In this document: piece by piece, positions 19,491 to 27,661 of the stretch
How positions within the stretch are numbered: the stretch's first letter is position 1
Layout: every line of letters starts with the position of its first letter
Assembly (NCBI RefSeq): GCF_900102675.1
Contig: NZ_FMYX01000007.1
Location: 124,001 to 188,000, forward strand
DNA: 64,000 nt
Reading direction: 5' to 3'
Source: Pseudomonas guariconensis
GTDB lineage: Bacteria; Pseudomonadota; Gammaproteobacteria; Pseudomonadales; Pseudomonadaceae
The notes under the pieces: generated by a model
The model's database searches: none
What the model saw: only the letters and a program-made list of their open reading frames with translations
Told to the model about the DNA's origin: nothing
Translations under genes and position numbers: made by a program

Positions 19491-19724
19491 TCAGGCTGGC
19501 AGGGTGCGTTGCTGCCAGCGGCGGCTTGCGTGCGCGCAAACCCGAGCACTGTCCGGTAGCGGCTGACCAAGCCAGCCCAGCTGGGCTTCGCTGACCTGCA
19601 CCCAGCCGCTGCTGCTGGGCCGTCGTGTGCAGTGCAGGAATCCAAGGCAATTGCCCTCGGCATCGAGGCGGACATAGGTGTTCTGGCGGGGGCGGGAGAA
19701 AAGCAGATTCCACAGCGAGGTCAT
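19491..19724 (-). CDS. Small conserved hypothetical protein
   Basis: 77 residues from ATG 19724, with AGGA about 9 bases upstream. Starts MTSLWNLLFSRPRQNTYVRLD. Soluble, rich in Trp and Arg, and no motif is recognised. The composition and codon choice look like a real Pseudomonas gene. The function is unknown. It stands alone between the non-coding gap and the divergent YajG-like lipoprotein gene. Confidence 0.65.
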   Translation of the reverse strand: MTSLWNLLFSRPRQNTYVRLDAEGNCLGFLHCTRRPSSSGWVQVSEAQLGWLGQPLPDSARVCAHASRRWQQRTLPA

Positions 19725-19902
19725 GGCGGCGATCCTGTTCGGTCTGTCTGGCAACAGGATGAACGCCCGGCATGAACCCCATGTGACAACCGCAATTAAG
19801 GAGGCGGATCGGTTGCTCGGCTGCTTTTTCTAACAGCTTGCAGCGTGAAGCTTGTCGCTAGGTATACTGTGGGCCTTTGCCGTATTTTCTGGAGAAACGC
19901 GC

Positions 19903-20487
19903 ATGTTGCAACGTCTGTTGTTCGGTTTGATCGCGGTGGCCAGCCTGAGCCTGGTCGGTTGTGCCCACAGCCCGCAACAACTCAGCCCGCAACCCAAGCT
20001 CACCGCCCAGCTCAATCCGGTCGGCCGTGGCCAGCCGGTCGTGGTCAAGGTGGTCGATGGCCGTGCCTCGCAATCGCTGGGGACCCGGGGTGGCATGTAC
20101 CCTGAAACCAGCACTATCAGCGTCAGTGGCAACGATATCGTGCCCAAGCTGCAGGCCCAGGCCGAGGCCGCGGTACGCCTGTTGGGCTTCACTCCGACGC
20201 CCAACGCCTACAATGCCCCTCAGTTGACCGTGACCCTGGCCGAGCTCAAGTACCAGTCGCCCAAGGACAAGATGTATGTGACCGAAGCCACCATCGGCGC
20301 CAGCTTCCGTGCCGATGTGTCCAACGCCAACCGTCGCTACAGCGGCCGTTACGGTGCTTCCCTGGATCAGCGCTTCGGCATGGCGCCGAATCAGGAGACC
20401 AACACCAAGCTGGTCGGTGACGTGCTCAGCGATGCCCTGACCCGTCTGTTCAAGGACCCGACCATCGGCCAGGTCCTAGGCGAATAA
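19903..20487 (+). CDS. YajG-family lipoprotein
   Basis: 194 residues. N-terminus MLQRLLFGLIAVASLSLVGC is a lipoprotein signal with lipobox LVGC at Cys20. Start ATG 19903 has CTGGAG upstream. The mature protein resembles the YajG (DUF) lipoprotein family: repeated strands, a conserved VVDGRASQSLGTRGGMY stretch and a C-terminal DVLSDALTRLFKDP helix. Probably anchored in the outer membrane. Role unknown. The gene is followed by its own strong terminator. Confidence 0.87.
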   Translation: MLQRLLFGLIAVASLSLVGCAHSPQQLSPQPKLTAQLNPVGRGQPVVVKVVDGRASQSLGTRGGMYPETSTISVSGNDIVPKLQAQAEAAVRLLGFTPTPNAYNAPQLTVTLAELKYQSPKDKMYVTEATIGASFRADVSNANRRYSGRYGASLDQRFGMAPNQETNTKLVGDVLSDALTRLFKDPTIGQVLGE

Positions 20488-20503
20488 GCGCAGCGCCCTC
20501 GAT

Positions 20504-20543
20504 AAAAAGCCCGCTGCCGGGTGCTTCCGGTAGCGGGCTTTTT
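20504..20543 (+). terminator. Rho-independent terminator of the YajG-like gene
   Basis: AAAAAGCCCGCTGCCGG (20504-20520) pairs with CCGGTAGCGGGCTTTTT (20527-20543) across a 6-base loop, with one G-U pair, followed by T's. The symmetric A/T flanks allow it to act for the minus-strand gene at 20580-20786 too. Confidence 0.9.
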
Positions 20544-20579
20544 GTTGCCTGTGAAGAGGCTAAGGAGCAGGCCAGCTTG

Positions 20580-20786
20580 TCATGCGGCCTCTATACGAAA
20601 GTCGAGCAGGCTACGGCCGGTATAAATATCGACTTCGGGCAGGTTTTGGTGGGCATGACCACCCAAGGCGCAATAGACCAGCCACTGGCGATCCTGGACG
20701 TTAATGGCCAAGCCGTCGATCAGCGCCTGTTGTTCATCGCTCTGGGCGACAAGGTAGAGGCGGTCCTGGTTTTCGGCGTGCAACAT
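20580..20786 (-). CDS. Small acidic conserved hypothetical protein
   Basis: 68 residues from ATG 20786, preferred over ATG 20798 because GGAG lies 7 bases upstream of it. Sequence MLHAENQDRLYLVAQSDEQQALIDGLA... is soluble and acidic with no cysteine motif or membrane segment. I recall close relatives in other pseudomonads but no function. It reads toward the YajG-like gene. Confidence 0.7.
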   Translation of the reverse strand: MLHAENQDRLYLVAQSDEQQALIDGLAINVQDRQWLVYCALGGHAHQNLPEVDIYTGRSLLDFRIEAA

Positions 20787-20945
20787 GACAAGCTCCATCG
20801 TAGGAAAAGGCCGACAGGGTGGCCTGTCCTGATGACGAGCGTGTGACAGTGAAATTCAATGACAGTTGGTCGCAAAATCCGAGCAGCAGGATTGGGCTTG
20901 GGTAGAATGCCGGGCTTTGCCGTCGTTCTTTTCCGAGGTTATGCG

Positions 20946-21206
20946 ATGTCCTTGCAAGTGCTCTGGGGATTCCTGGCTGCCCATCCGGCCAAGTTGATCA
21001 ATCTGCTGGCCCTGCTGATTACCTGTCCCGGCGGGCTGCTGCTGCAAAGCGCACGGCGGCGCGAAGTGGTGGCGCGGGCAAGTGGTGCGAGCGACGAGGC
21101 AGTGGTCGATGCCTTCGACCAGCGGGTGCCGCGCTACTACTACATCCTCGGATTCTCTTGCCTGGCCATGGCGCTGCTGCTGTCCTGGTTCAGCACCTGG
21201 ATCTGA
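20946..21206 (+). CDS. Small two-helix membrane protein
   Basis: 86 residues from ATG 20946 (GAGG about 8 bases upstream). Two hydrophobic segments (about 14-34 and 66-84) flank a basic/acidic loop containing RRREVVARASGASDEAVVDAFDQRVPRYY. It is likely an inner-membrane hairpin protein. No family function is recognised. It is convergent with the acyltransferase gene and separated from it by a palindrome. Confidence 0.7.
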   Translation: MSLQVLWGFLAAHPAKLINLLALLITCPGGLLLQSARRREVVARASGASDEAVVDAFDQRVPRYYYILGFSCLAMALLLSWFSTWI

Positions 21207-21216
21207 ACACCGGATG

Positions 21217-21251
21217 CCCCTGTTGGGACGGGTAACCCGCCCCAACAGGGG
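21217..21251. terminator. Convergent palindromic terminator / REP-like element
   Basis: CCCCTGTTGGG (21217-21227) and CCCAACAGGGG (21241-21251) are perfect 11-bp arms around an ACGGGTAACCCGC inner palindrome. It lies between convergent genes and probably blocks read-through. No T-tract is present. Confidence 0.7.
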
Positions 21252-21256
21252 ATATT

Positions 21257-22426
21257 TCAGGCGACGGGGCTTTGAGCCTTGACCTGGTACTGGTTGCGCA
21301 CCGGGGTGGCGTACTGCTGCACCAGGTAGGGCTGGTGTTCCACCGGGCAAGCGTCCAGGCGGCGCTGCCATTCTTCCTTGGCCTTGGCCAATTCCTGCGC
21401 GGGGAACAGTTTCTCCGCACTCGGCACCTGCAGGGCCGGGTCTGCTTCACTCCACATGCCATAGGCCAGGTAATGCACCGGGAACAGGCGGTAGCCGCCG
21501 AGAATCTGCCGGTCGATTTCCTGCGCCAGTTGCTTGGTGTCTTCGAAGTACTCGGTCACCGGGGCCGCGAAGCTGATATGCACCCGACCTTTGTAGCCGG
21601 TGATGCCCTGGGCGATGCTGTTGTCGTCCTCGCCCGGTGCCTTCTTGTAGGTGCCGGTGGTGGCGCGGATGTACAGCTCGCGGGCCTTGGCCAGGTCGCA
21701 CGGATCGTACTCGTAGCTGATCGACACCGGTGTCAGGTTCAGGCTCTGGATCACGGCGCCGAAGGCTTCGTCCTTGCGGCTCATGTGGAACATCTTGAGG
21801 ATCGCCGAATCGGTACGGTCATCGCCGTCCTTGGCCCGTCCTTCGGCCTGGGCGATCCAGATCGACACGCAGTCGTTGCGGATCGAGTGATTGATATAGG
21901 CCGACAACAGCTGGTAGGCGGCGAGTTTTTCCCGGCGACCGCTCAGCGAGCGATGGACGATGAAGCTCTTGTTCAGGCGCATCATGTCGCTGACGAAGGG
22001 CTTTTGCAGCAGGTTGTCGCCAATGGCGATGCGCGGCGTCGGCAGGCCGGCGTGATACACCGCGTAATTGACGAAGGCCGGGTCCATGACGATGTCGCGA
22101 TGGTTGGCCAGGAACAGGTAGGCCGTCCCTGACTTGAGCTGCTCGACCCCGGAGTAGGTGACCCCATCGGTGGCGCGCTCGATGGTCTGGTCGACGTAGT
22201 GCTCGACCTTGTCCTGCAGGGTCGAGACGCAGGTAACGCCGGCGAACTCGTTGCGCAGGCGGCGGGCGATCAGTGGCTTGAGCAGCCAGCCGAAGGCGCC
22301 GGCCGCCCGCGGGAAGCGGAAGTGGGTGAGGATATCCAGAAATGCCGGGTCGCTGAGCAGGCGTGCCAGGACGGCAGGGACCTCAGCGTCGTCGTACGGT
22401 CGGATGGCATCGAATTCGCCCATCAT
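21257..22426 (-). CDS. PlsC/PlsB-like glycerolipid acyltransferase family protein
   Basis: 389 residues from ATG 22426 (AAGAGAG upstream; the next codon is also ATG, 22423). Acyltransferase motifs are visible: FLANHRDIVMDPAF (motif I), LNKSFIVHRSLSGRR (motif II) and AQAEGRAKDG (motif III). Motif I spaces the His and the second Asp one residue further apart than the usual HX4D, though another Asp follows the Arg. It probably transfers acyl groups to a glycerophosphate-like acceptor at the inner membrane, with the exact substrate unknown. It is transcribed alone, divergent from the Cys-rich gene. Confidence 0.8.
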   Translation of the reverse strand: MMGEFDAIRPYDDAEVPAVLARLLSDPAFLDILTHFRFPRAAGAFGWLLKPLIARRLRNEFAGVTCVSTLQDKVEHYVDQTIERATDGVTYSGVEQLKSGTAYLFLANHRDIVMDPAFVNYAVYHAGLPTPRIAIGDNLLQKPFVSDMMRLNKSFIVHRSLSGRREKLAAYQLLSAYINHSIRNDCVSIWIAQAEGRAKDGDDRTDSAILKMFHMSRKDEAFGAVIQSLNLTPVSISYEYDPCDLAKARELYIRATTGTYKKAPGEDDNSIAQGITGYKGRVHISFAAPVTEYFEDTKQLAQEIDRQILGGYRLFPVHYLAYGMWSEADPALQVPSAEKLFPAQELAKAKEEWQRRLDACPVEHQPYLVQQYATPVRNQYQVKAQSPVA

Positions 22427-22549
22427 GCTCTCTTGTTGGAAACGGCTAGGGTAATAAGGTAGGGGTGGGGTCCGAAAAAACGGCTCGGACACACGCAGGC
22501 CCTGTAAACAGACCGGCAATTATACGCATAAGTCACCGCGGAGGCCGCG

Positions 22550-22735
22550 ATGCTGGAAACCGACTTCTATCGTTGTCCCTATTGTGGTGAAACCGTGGAA
22601 ACCACGGTGGATATCTCCGGCGGCGACCAGGTGTACACCGAGGACTGCCAGGTGTGTTGCCAGCCAGTGGTGTTCATCTTGCAGGTGCATGGTGACGAAT
22701 GGATGCTCGATGTCAGACGCGAGGATGATGCCTGA
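22550..22735 (+). CDS. CPXCG-motif small cysteine-rich protein
   Basis: 61 residues with CPYCG at the N-terminus and a second cysteine pair (CQVCCQP) about 25 residues later, forming a zinc-ribbon-like four-cysteine site. Acidic elsewhere. The function is unknown. Its stop overlaps the next gene's ATG (TGATG), so the two are translationally coupled. Confidence 0.85.
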   Translation: MLETDFYRCPYCGETVETTVDISGGDQVYTEDCQVCCQPVVFILQVHGDEWMLDVRREDDA

Positions 22736-22995
22736 TGATGCGGATCTACGAGCCGGAGAGCCTGATGGAGGCGCAGTTGCTGGTGGGCATGCTGGCCAGC
22801 GAGGGTGTCCAGGTACATCTGGCCGGGCGTGATCTGGTCGGCGCTGCCGGCGAGTTGCCGATGCAAGGGTTGCTCGGTCTGGTAGTACCGGACGAGCAGG
22901 CTGGGTACGCACGGCAGTTGATCGATGCGTACAATGCGGCCCTGCCACTTGCCGGCGACGAACCGGAGAGTTTCCCCGGAACCCTGATCTGCTGA
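22735..22995 (+). CDS. DUF2007-family protein (putative signal-transducing)
   Basis: 86 residues. An alternative ATG is at 22738. The ferredoxin-like small fold has the family pattern RIYEPESLMEAQLLVGMLASEGVQVHLAGRDL followed by GLLGLVVPDEQAGYARQLI. The molecular role is unknown. It overlaps the CPXCG gene by 1 base and is 12 bases before the SRAP gene, so the three form an operon. Confidence 0.85.
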   Translation: MMRIYEPESLMEAQLLVGMLASEGVQVHLAGRDLVGAAGELPMQGLLGLVVPDEQAGYARQLIDAYNAALPLAGDEPESFPGTLIC

Positions 22996-23007
22996 GTTTT
23001 TATCGCC

Positions 23008-23628
23008 ATGTGTGGACGCTACGCCCTGTTTCGCTGGTCCCCGGCCTTTGCCGCCTTGCCCGGGTACCCCGCCGACCAGCAGGCGCAATGGAACATTGCC
23101 CCAGGCGCTTCGGTGCTGATCCAACGTCAGCTCGACGGCCAGATCCAGTTGGCCAGGGCCCGCTGGGGACTGACCCCGGCCTGGCTGACCGACTTATCCC
23201 GCACACCTGCCCAGGCGCGTGCCGAAACCTTGGCGGAGCAGCCGATGTTCCGCGAGGCCTTCCGCCAGAGGCGCTGTCTGATGCCGGCCAATGGTTTCTA
23301 CGAGTGGCGTGGCACGGTGCGCAAGCGGCCGTACTGGCTGACACCGGGGGAGGGGGCCTCGCTGTTCTTCGCGGCGGTGTGGGAGGCGTATCCGGTGCAG
23401 GACGAGGTCTGGCTGAGTTGCGCGGTAGTGACCCAGGCGGCGATGAACCAACGTCGACCGCTGATTCTCGATGAAGCGGGGCAGGCGGCCTGGTTGGACC
23501 CGGAAACGCCGCTGGCGCGGCTGCACGAGCTGTTGGCCAGCCCACCAGCAGCGTTGCGCGAGCGGGCGCTGGCGCATTTCGTCAATGATCCGAAGCTCGA
23601 TGCGCCGGAGTGCCTGACCCCGGCGTGA
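23008..23628 (+). CDS. SRAP (YedK/HMCES-like) protein lacking the usual His
   Basis: 206 residues. SRAP proteins form a thiazolidine crosslink between Cys2 and abasic sites in single-stranded DNA, shielding them during replication. Cys2 (MCGRY), Asn29 (WNIAPG), the RWGLTP segment and Glu99 in NGFYEW are all present. The usual IHxRMPVIL element with its conserved His reads MNQRRPLILDE (Asn147-Gln-Arg-Arg-Pro), so the histidine is replaced. Crosslinking through Cys2 may remain while chemistry that relies on the His may be altered. Third gene of the CPXCG-DUF2007-SRAP operon. Confidence 0.88.
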   Translation: MCGRYALFRWSPAFAALPGYPADQQAQWNIAPGASVLIQRQLDGQIQLARARWGLTPAWLTDLSRTPAQARAETLAEQPMFREAFRQRRCLMPANGFYEWRGTVRKRPYWLTPGEGASLFFAAVWEAYPVQDEVWLSCAVVTQAAMNQRRPLILDEAGQAAWLDPETPLARLHELLASPPAALRERALAHFVNDPKLDAPECLTPA

Positions 23629-23661
23629 ACCTCACGGGGCTGCAAGGCAGCCCCTTGTTCC

Positions 23662-25803
23662 TCAAACGCGGAACTGGTTGATCAAGCGCCGCTGCTGTTC
23701 GGCCAGCTTGGTCAGTTCGGCGCTGGCCTGGCTCGACTCGTCGGCACCGCCGGCCACTTCACCGGCCACCTGGCCAATATTGATGACGTTGCGGTTGATG
23801 TCTTCGGCCACGGCGCTCTGCTGCTCGGCCGCGCTGGCGATCTGGGTGTTCATGTCGTTGATCACCGACACGGCCTGAGTGATGCTCTCCAGCGCTTCGG
23901 CGGCACGGGTGGCCTGTTGCACGCTGTCGTCGGTCTTGCCCTGGCTGTCTTCCATGACCTTGACCACTTCGCGGGTACCTTGCTGCAGCTGTTGGATCAT
24001 CTGCTGGATTTCTTCGGTGGCCTGCTGGGTCTTCTGCGCCAGGTTGCGGACCTCGTCGGCGACCACGGCAAAGCCCCGGCCTTGCTCGCCCGCGCGGGCC
24101 GCTTCGATGGCGGCGTTGAGTGCCAGCAGGTTGGTCTGCTCGGCGATGGCGCGGATCGCCACGAGGATCGCGTTGATGTTCTCGCTGTCGCGGGCCAGGG
24201 TCTGGACCACCTCCACCGCACGGCCTATCTCAGTGGCGAGCACGCTGATCGAATGGGAGGTGTCGCGCACGATCTGCAAGCCCTGGTTGGCCGCCTGGTC
24301 GGCGTTGTTCGCGGCCTGGGCGGCGTGGGTCGCATTGCGCGCCACATCCTGGGCAGTGGCAGTCATTTCCTGCACGGCAGTGGCCACCTGATCGATCTCG
24401 GCCATCTGCTTGTGCACGCCTTGGTTGGTGCGAATGGCGATATCGGCAGTGTGCTCCGAGGAGTCGCTGACTTTCTGCACCGAGCCCACCACCTGGGTGA
24501 TCATCGCCTGCAACTTGGCCAGGAAGGTGTTGAAGCCCTTGGCGATCGCGCCCAGTTCGTCGGCACGGTCGCTGTGCAGGCGGCGGGTAAGGTCGCCTTC
24601 GCCCTGGGCGATGTCGTCGAGCATGGCCACCATCTGACGCAGGGGGCGGGCGATACCGTGGGCCAGCAGCCAGATCACCAACAAGCCGATGGCGGCGATA
24701 CCCAGACCCATCAGGGTCATGCCGGTGATGTCGGTGCGCCGTTGTGCGGCGAGGTCTTTCTGCAGTTGGTTGACGTCGGCCATCACTGTGCTCAGCGGCA
24801 GTTCGAGCAGCAGCGTCCAGCGGGCGTCGGTGCTGGCGACGCGGAAGGGCAAGTAGAGTTCGATGCGGTCCTTGGTTTCGTCGAGCTCATAGTGGAGGTT
24901 TTCGCCAGTCAGGGACGTAAGCGTGCCCGACTCCTCGGCATCCAGCACATCACTGGCTTTTTCGCCGAACTTCGACGGGTCACGGGTATAGGCCACCAGG
25001 CGGCCGTTGCTCGAGACCAGGGCCAGTTCGCCGGCGCCGTCGTATAGCTGACGGTCGGCGTTGTTGAGCAAGTCCTGGATGAAGTCTACCGACAGGTCGG
25101 CACCGGCCATGCCCTGGAACTGGCCATCGATCATGATCGGTGCGACGAACGAGGCGAGCATGACGGTCTTGTCGCCCACCTTGTAGGGCGCCGGATCGAT
25201 CACACAGGGCTTCTTCGACTCTTTCGGGCACAGGTAGTACTCACTGGCGCGTACGCCTGTGGCCAGCACGGTATGGTCGTTCACATCGATCAGCTTGTCC
25301 TGGCCGAGGCTGCCGTCACCATTACGGAACCACCACGGCAGGAAACGTCCCGTGGCGCTATCGACGCCAACCATGTTGCTGCCGACATAGCGGGCATCGT
25401 CATGGTCCAGGGCATTGGGCTCCCAACCCAGGTAGGCGCCGAGCACGGTCGGGTTGACCTCGACGGTGCGCTTGAGTTGGTTGACCAGGGATTGGCGGTC
25501 GACGCGCATCAGCGGTTGGCCGTCGGTGCCTTGCATGCCGATCATGGCATTGCTGGTGGCCAGGCTGCGGGCAATCAGCAGCGGCGCTTCCAGCCCGCGC
25601 TGGATCTCGCTGACTTGCGTACGGGCCAGGGCCCCCAGGCGTTGCTCGATCACGTTTTCAAACTGTTGACGGGTGCGTTCCTGCACCAGCGACTGAGTGC
25701 GTTCGCCGGAGTACACGGCGTACAGCACCAGGGCCGCGACAATGCTCAAAACGATGGCGCCCGCCAGGGCAGCCACGGAAAACTGAATCGACTTGAACTT
25801 CAT
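23662..25803 (-). CDS. Methyl-accepting chemotaxis protein with dCACHE sensor
   Basis: 713 residues from ATG 25803 ([15 protein letters not shown]). TM1 is about 10-30. The periplasmic part is a double-CACHE domain (about 35-345) with [25 protein letters not shown] and a second pocket near [20 protein letters not shown]2 is about 355-378, followed by HAMP and a cytoplasmic signalling domain whose hairpin tip reads [35 protein letters not shown]. It sends ligand signals to CheA/CheW. The ligand cannot be read from sequence; the pocket residues differ from the plain amino-acid signature as far as I can judge. It is a lone gene without che neighbours. Confidence 0.92.
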   Translation of the reverse strand: MKFKSIQFSVAALAGAIVLSIVAALVLYAVYSGERTQSLVQERTRQQFENVIEQRLGALARTQVSEIQRGLEAPLLIARSLATSNAMIGMQGTDGQPLMRVDRQSLVNQLKRTVEVNPTVLGAYLGWEPNALDHDDARYVGSNMVGVDSATGRFLPWWFRNGDGSLGQDKLIDVNDHTVLATGVRASEYYLCPKESKKPCVIDPAPYKVGDKTVMLASFVAPIMIDGQFQGMAGADLSVDFIQDLLNNADRQLYDGAGELALVSSNGRLVAYTRDPSKFGEKASDVLDAEESGTLTSLTGENLHYELDETKDRIELYLPFRVASTDARWTLLLELPLSTVMADVNQLQKDLAAQRRTDITGMTLMGLGIAAIGLLVIWLLAHGIARPLRQMVAMLDDIAQGEGDLTRRLHSDRADELGAIAKGFNTFLAKLQAMITQVVGSVQKVSDSSEHTADIAIRTNQGVHKQMAEIDQVATAVQEMTATAQDVARNATHAAQAANNADQAANQGLQIVRDTSHSISVLATEIGRAVEVVQTLARDSENINAILVAIRAIAEQTNLLALNAAIEAARAGEQGRGFAVVADEVRNLAQKTQQATEEIQQMIQQLQQGTREVVKVMEDSQGKTDDSVQQATRAAEALESITQAVSVINDMNTQIASAAEQQSAVAEDINRNVINIGQVAGEVAGGADESSQASAELTKLAEQQRRLINQFRV

Positions 25804-25952
25804 GGGGCACCGCGTTCGAGAATGATTGTTTCCCGGGTTATCGGCGGGGCCTGGCGAAAGCATGAGGGGGTGATGAGAAATCTTACCTGCGGCTCTGGCG
25901 AGGCCAGGCGACTCGGCCTAGGATACGCGGCATGTAAAAACGGAGTGCTTTC

Positions 25953-26768
25953 ATGCGTAGTTCATTCGTTGCCAGCCTGATCGGCGCCAGTATCCTGCTG
26001 TCTGGTTGCCAGGCAGTGAATACCACCAGCGGTGGTGCCGTGGGCGTCGATCGCCAGCAGTACATGTTCAGCATGCTCTCGACCGACCAGGTCAACCAGA
26101 TGTATGCCCAGTCGTATCAACAGACGCTCAGCGAGGCCTCGAGCAAGGGTGAGCTGGACAAGAGCAGCGCCAAGGCCAAGCGTATCCAGGCCATCGCCAG
26201 CCGCCTGATCGCCCAGGCGCCCAAGTTCCGGCCGGACGCCGCGCAGTGGAACTGGGAGGTCAACCTGATCGACAGCGACGAGCTCAACGCCAACTGTGGC
26301 CCGGGCGGAAAGATCATTTTTTATACCGGCCTGATGGACAAGCTGCAGCTCACCGACGCTGAGATTGCTGCTGTACTGGGTCATGAAATCGCCCATGCCC
26401 TGCGCGAGCATGGCCGCGAAGCCATGTCCAAGGCCTATGGGGTGGAAATGGCGCGCCAAGGCGCCGGTGCTCTGTTCGGCCTGGGTCAGGGCGGCATGGC
26501 CCTGGCGGACACCGTGGTGAACTACGCCATGACCCTGCCCAACAGCCGCGCCAACGAGAACGAGGCCGACTTGATCGGCCTGGAGCTGGCGGCGCGTGCC
26601 GGTTACGACCCGAATGCCGCGATCACCTTATGGAACAAGATGAGCAAGGCCTCCGAAGGCGCGCCGCCTGAGTTCATGAGCACCCACCCGGCCTCAAGCA
26701 GCCGTATTGCCTCGCTGCAGGCGGCGATTCCGAAGGTGATGCCGCTCTACCAGGCTGCCAAGAAGTAA
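25953..26768 (+). CDS. M48-family metalloprotease lipoprotein (LoiP/YggG-like)
   Basis: 271 residues. Lipobox LLSGC with Cys19 marks it as a lipoprotein. Zinc protease motif HEIAH is at 144-148, with the third ligand in ENEAD near 203 and a C-terminal STHPASSSRIASLQ segment typical of the family. It probably degrades or processes envelope proteins on the periplasmic face of the outer membrane. It is transcribed alone and divergent from the chemoreceptor gene. A short inverted repeat follows it. Confidence 0.92.
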   Translation: MRSSFVASLIGASILLSGCQAVNTTSGGAVGVDRQQYMFSMLSTDQVNQMYAQSYQQTLSEASSKGELDKSSAKAKRIQAIASRLIAQAPKFRPDAAQWNWEVNLIDSDELNANCGPGGKIIFYTGLMDKLQLTDAEIAAVLGHEIAHALREHGREAMSKAYGVEMARQGAGALFGLGQGGMALADTVVNYAMTLPNSRANENEADLIGLELAARAGYDPNAAITLWNKMSKASEGAPPEFMSTHPASSSRIASLQAAIPKVMPLYQAAKK

Positions 26769-26826
26769 GCTGCAAGCTTCAAGCTGTAAGGACGGCGTGA
26801 CTCGCTTCTCTTGCAGCTTGCAGCTT
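26767..26826. repeat. Inverted repeat of a P. putida-style AGCTTGCAGC element
   Basis: AAGCTGCAAGC (26767-26777) and GCTTGCAGCTT (26816-26826) are perfect 11-bp arms between the convergent M48 and GDT1-like genes. A fragment of similar sequence (AGCTTGCAGCGTGAAGCTTG) occurs near 19836-19855, hinting at a dispersed element. It may also serve as a terminator. Confidence 0.6.
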
Positions 26827-27414
26827 TTAGCCCACCCAGCCGCTGGCTTTCATGGCCGAGTACACGGCGACGATGGCCAGTACGAAGAATGCAGCCGCTG
26901 CCAGGCGTCGAATCAGTGTCAGTGGCAGCTTCTCGGCGGCGAAGTTGCCCGCCAGCACAACCGGCACGTTGGCAATCAGCATGCCCAGGGTGGTCCCGAG
27001 GATGACCATGATCAGGTGAGGATACTGGGCCGCCAGCATGACCGTGGCGACCTGGGTCTTGTCGCCGATTTCAGCCAGGAAAAATGCGATCAGCGTGGTG
27101 ACGAAGGGGCCGAAGCGGCGTGCGGCGCTGTTTTCGTCATCGTCCATCTTGTCTGGAACCAATGTCCACAGGGCTGTTGCAGCGAAGCTCGCGGCGAGGA
27201 TCCAGTGCAATACCGTCTCGCTGAAGAAACTGCTGACCCAGGCGCCCACGGCACCGGCGGCGGCATGGTTGGCGAGGGTGGCTGCGATGATGCCGGCGAT
27301 GATCGGCCAAGGCTTGCGAAAACGCGCGGCGAGAATGAGGGCGAGCAATTGCGTCTTGTCGCCGATTTCAGCGAGGGCGACGATTGCGGTGGGGACGAGC
27401 AGGGATTCCAGCAT
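26827..27414 (-). CDS. TMEM165/GDT1-family Mn2+ exporter
   Basis: 195 residues with about six membrane helices in two repeats. Each repeat carries the E-x-G-D-(K/R)-(S/T) hallmark: AEIGDKTQL near 15-23 and AEIGDKTQV near 113-121. This family (MneA, GDT1) moves Mn2+ or Ca2+ by cation exchange and in bacteria usually exports manganese. The upstream yybP-ykoY riboswitch strongly supports a Mn2+ exporter role. No other metal gene is adjacent. Confidence 0.93.
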   Translation of the reverse strand: MLESLLVPTAIVALAEIGDKTQLLALILAARFRKPWPIIAGIIAATLANHAAAGAVGAWVSSFFSETVLHWILAASFAATALWTLVPDKMDDDENSAARRFGPFVTTLIAFFLAEIGDKTQVATVMLAAQYPHLIMVILGTTLGMLIANVPVVLAGNFAAEKLPLTLIRRLAAAAFFVLAIVAVYSAMKASGWVG

Positions 27415-27445
27415 CAGGTTTCCTACGGGGGCGGGTCGACACGGC

Positions 27446-27492
27446 TATGACACGTACGACCTCCCCGCCCCGGGTAAGGTGTGCGTGTCATA
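27446..27492 (-). promoter_or_regulatory. Expression-platform hairpin of the Mn riboswitch
   Basis: TATGACACG (27446-27454) and CGTGTCATA (27484-27492) are perfect 9-bp arms enclosing a G-rich GGGGCGGGGAGG stretch on the minus strand. It lies between the aptamer and the start codon at 27414, where it could switch transcription or ribosome access. Confidence 0.6.
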
Positions 27493-27532
27493 GGTCTTGT
27501 CAAACCCTGGATCTGTCTGCGCAGACCGCGGG

Positions 27533-27625
27533 TCGCACGCGCCATGGCCTGTGGGCCAAGTGTGTTGACGCGTGCCGGGCGAGCAGGGCGCTCGCGGGAG
27601 ACTACTCCCCTAGGACGGTGCGGAT
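27533..27625 (-). ncRNA. yybP-ykoY manganese riboswitch aptamer
   Basis: On the minus strand the leader of the GDT1-like gene contains GGGGAGTAG (27602-27610 region) and, about 45 bases on, GCGTCAACACACTTGG (27563-27580 region). These are the two conserved internal-loop segments of the yybP-ykoY class that form the Mn2+ site. CGCAC near the 5' end and GTGCG near the 3' end can close the P1 stem. Known members turn on Mn exporters when Mn2+ is high. Boundaries are approximate. Confidence 0.9.
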
Positions 27626-27661
27626 TCTGCCTAGGTGAATGCGTTTCGGCAAGCCCTGTTT

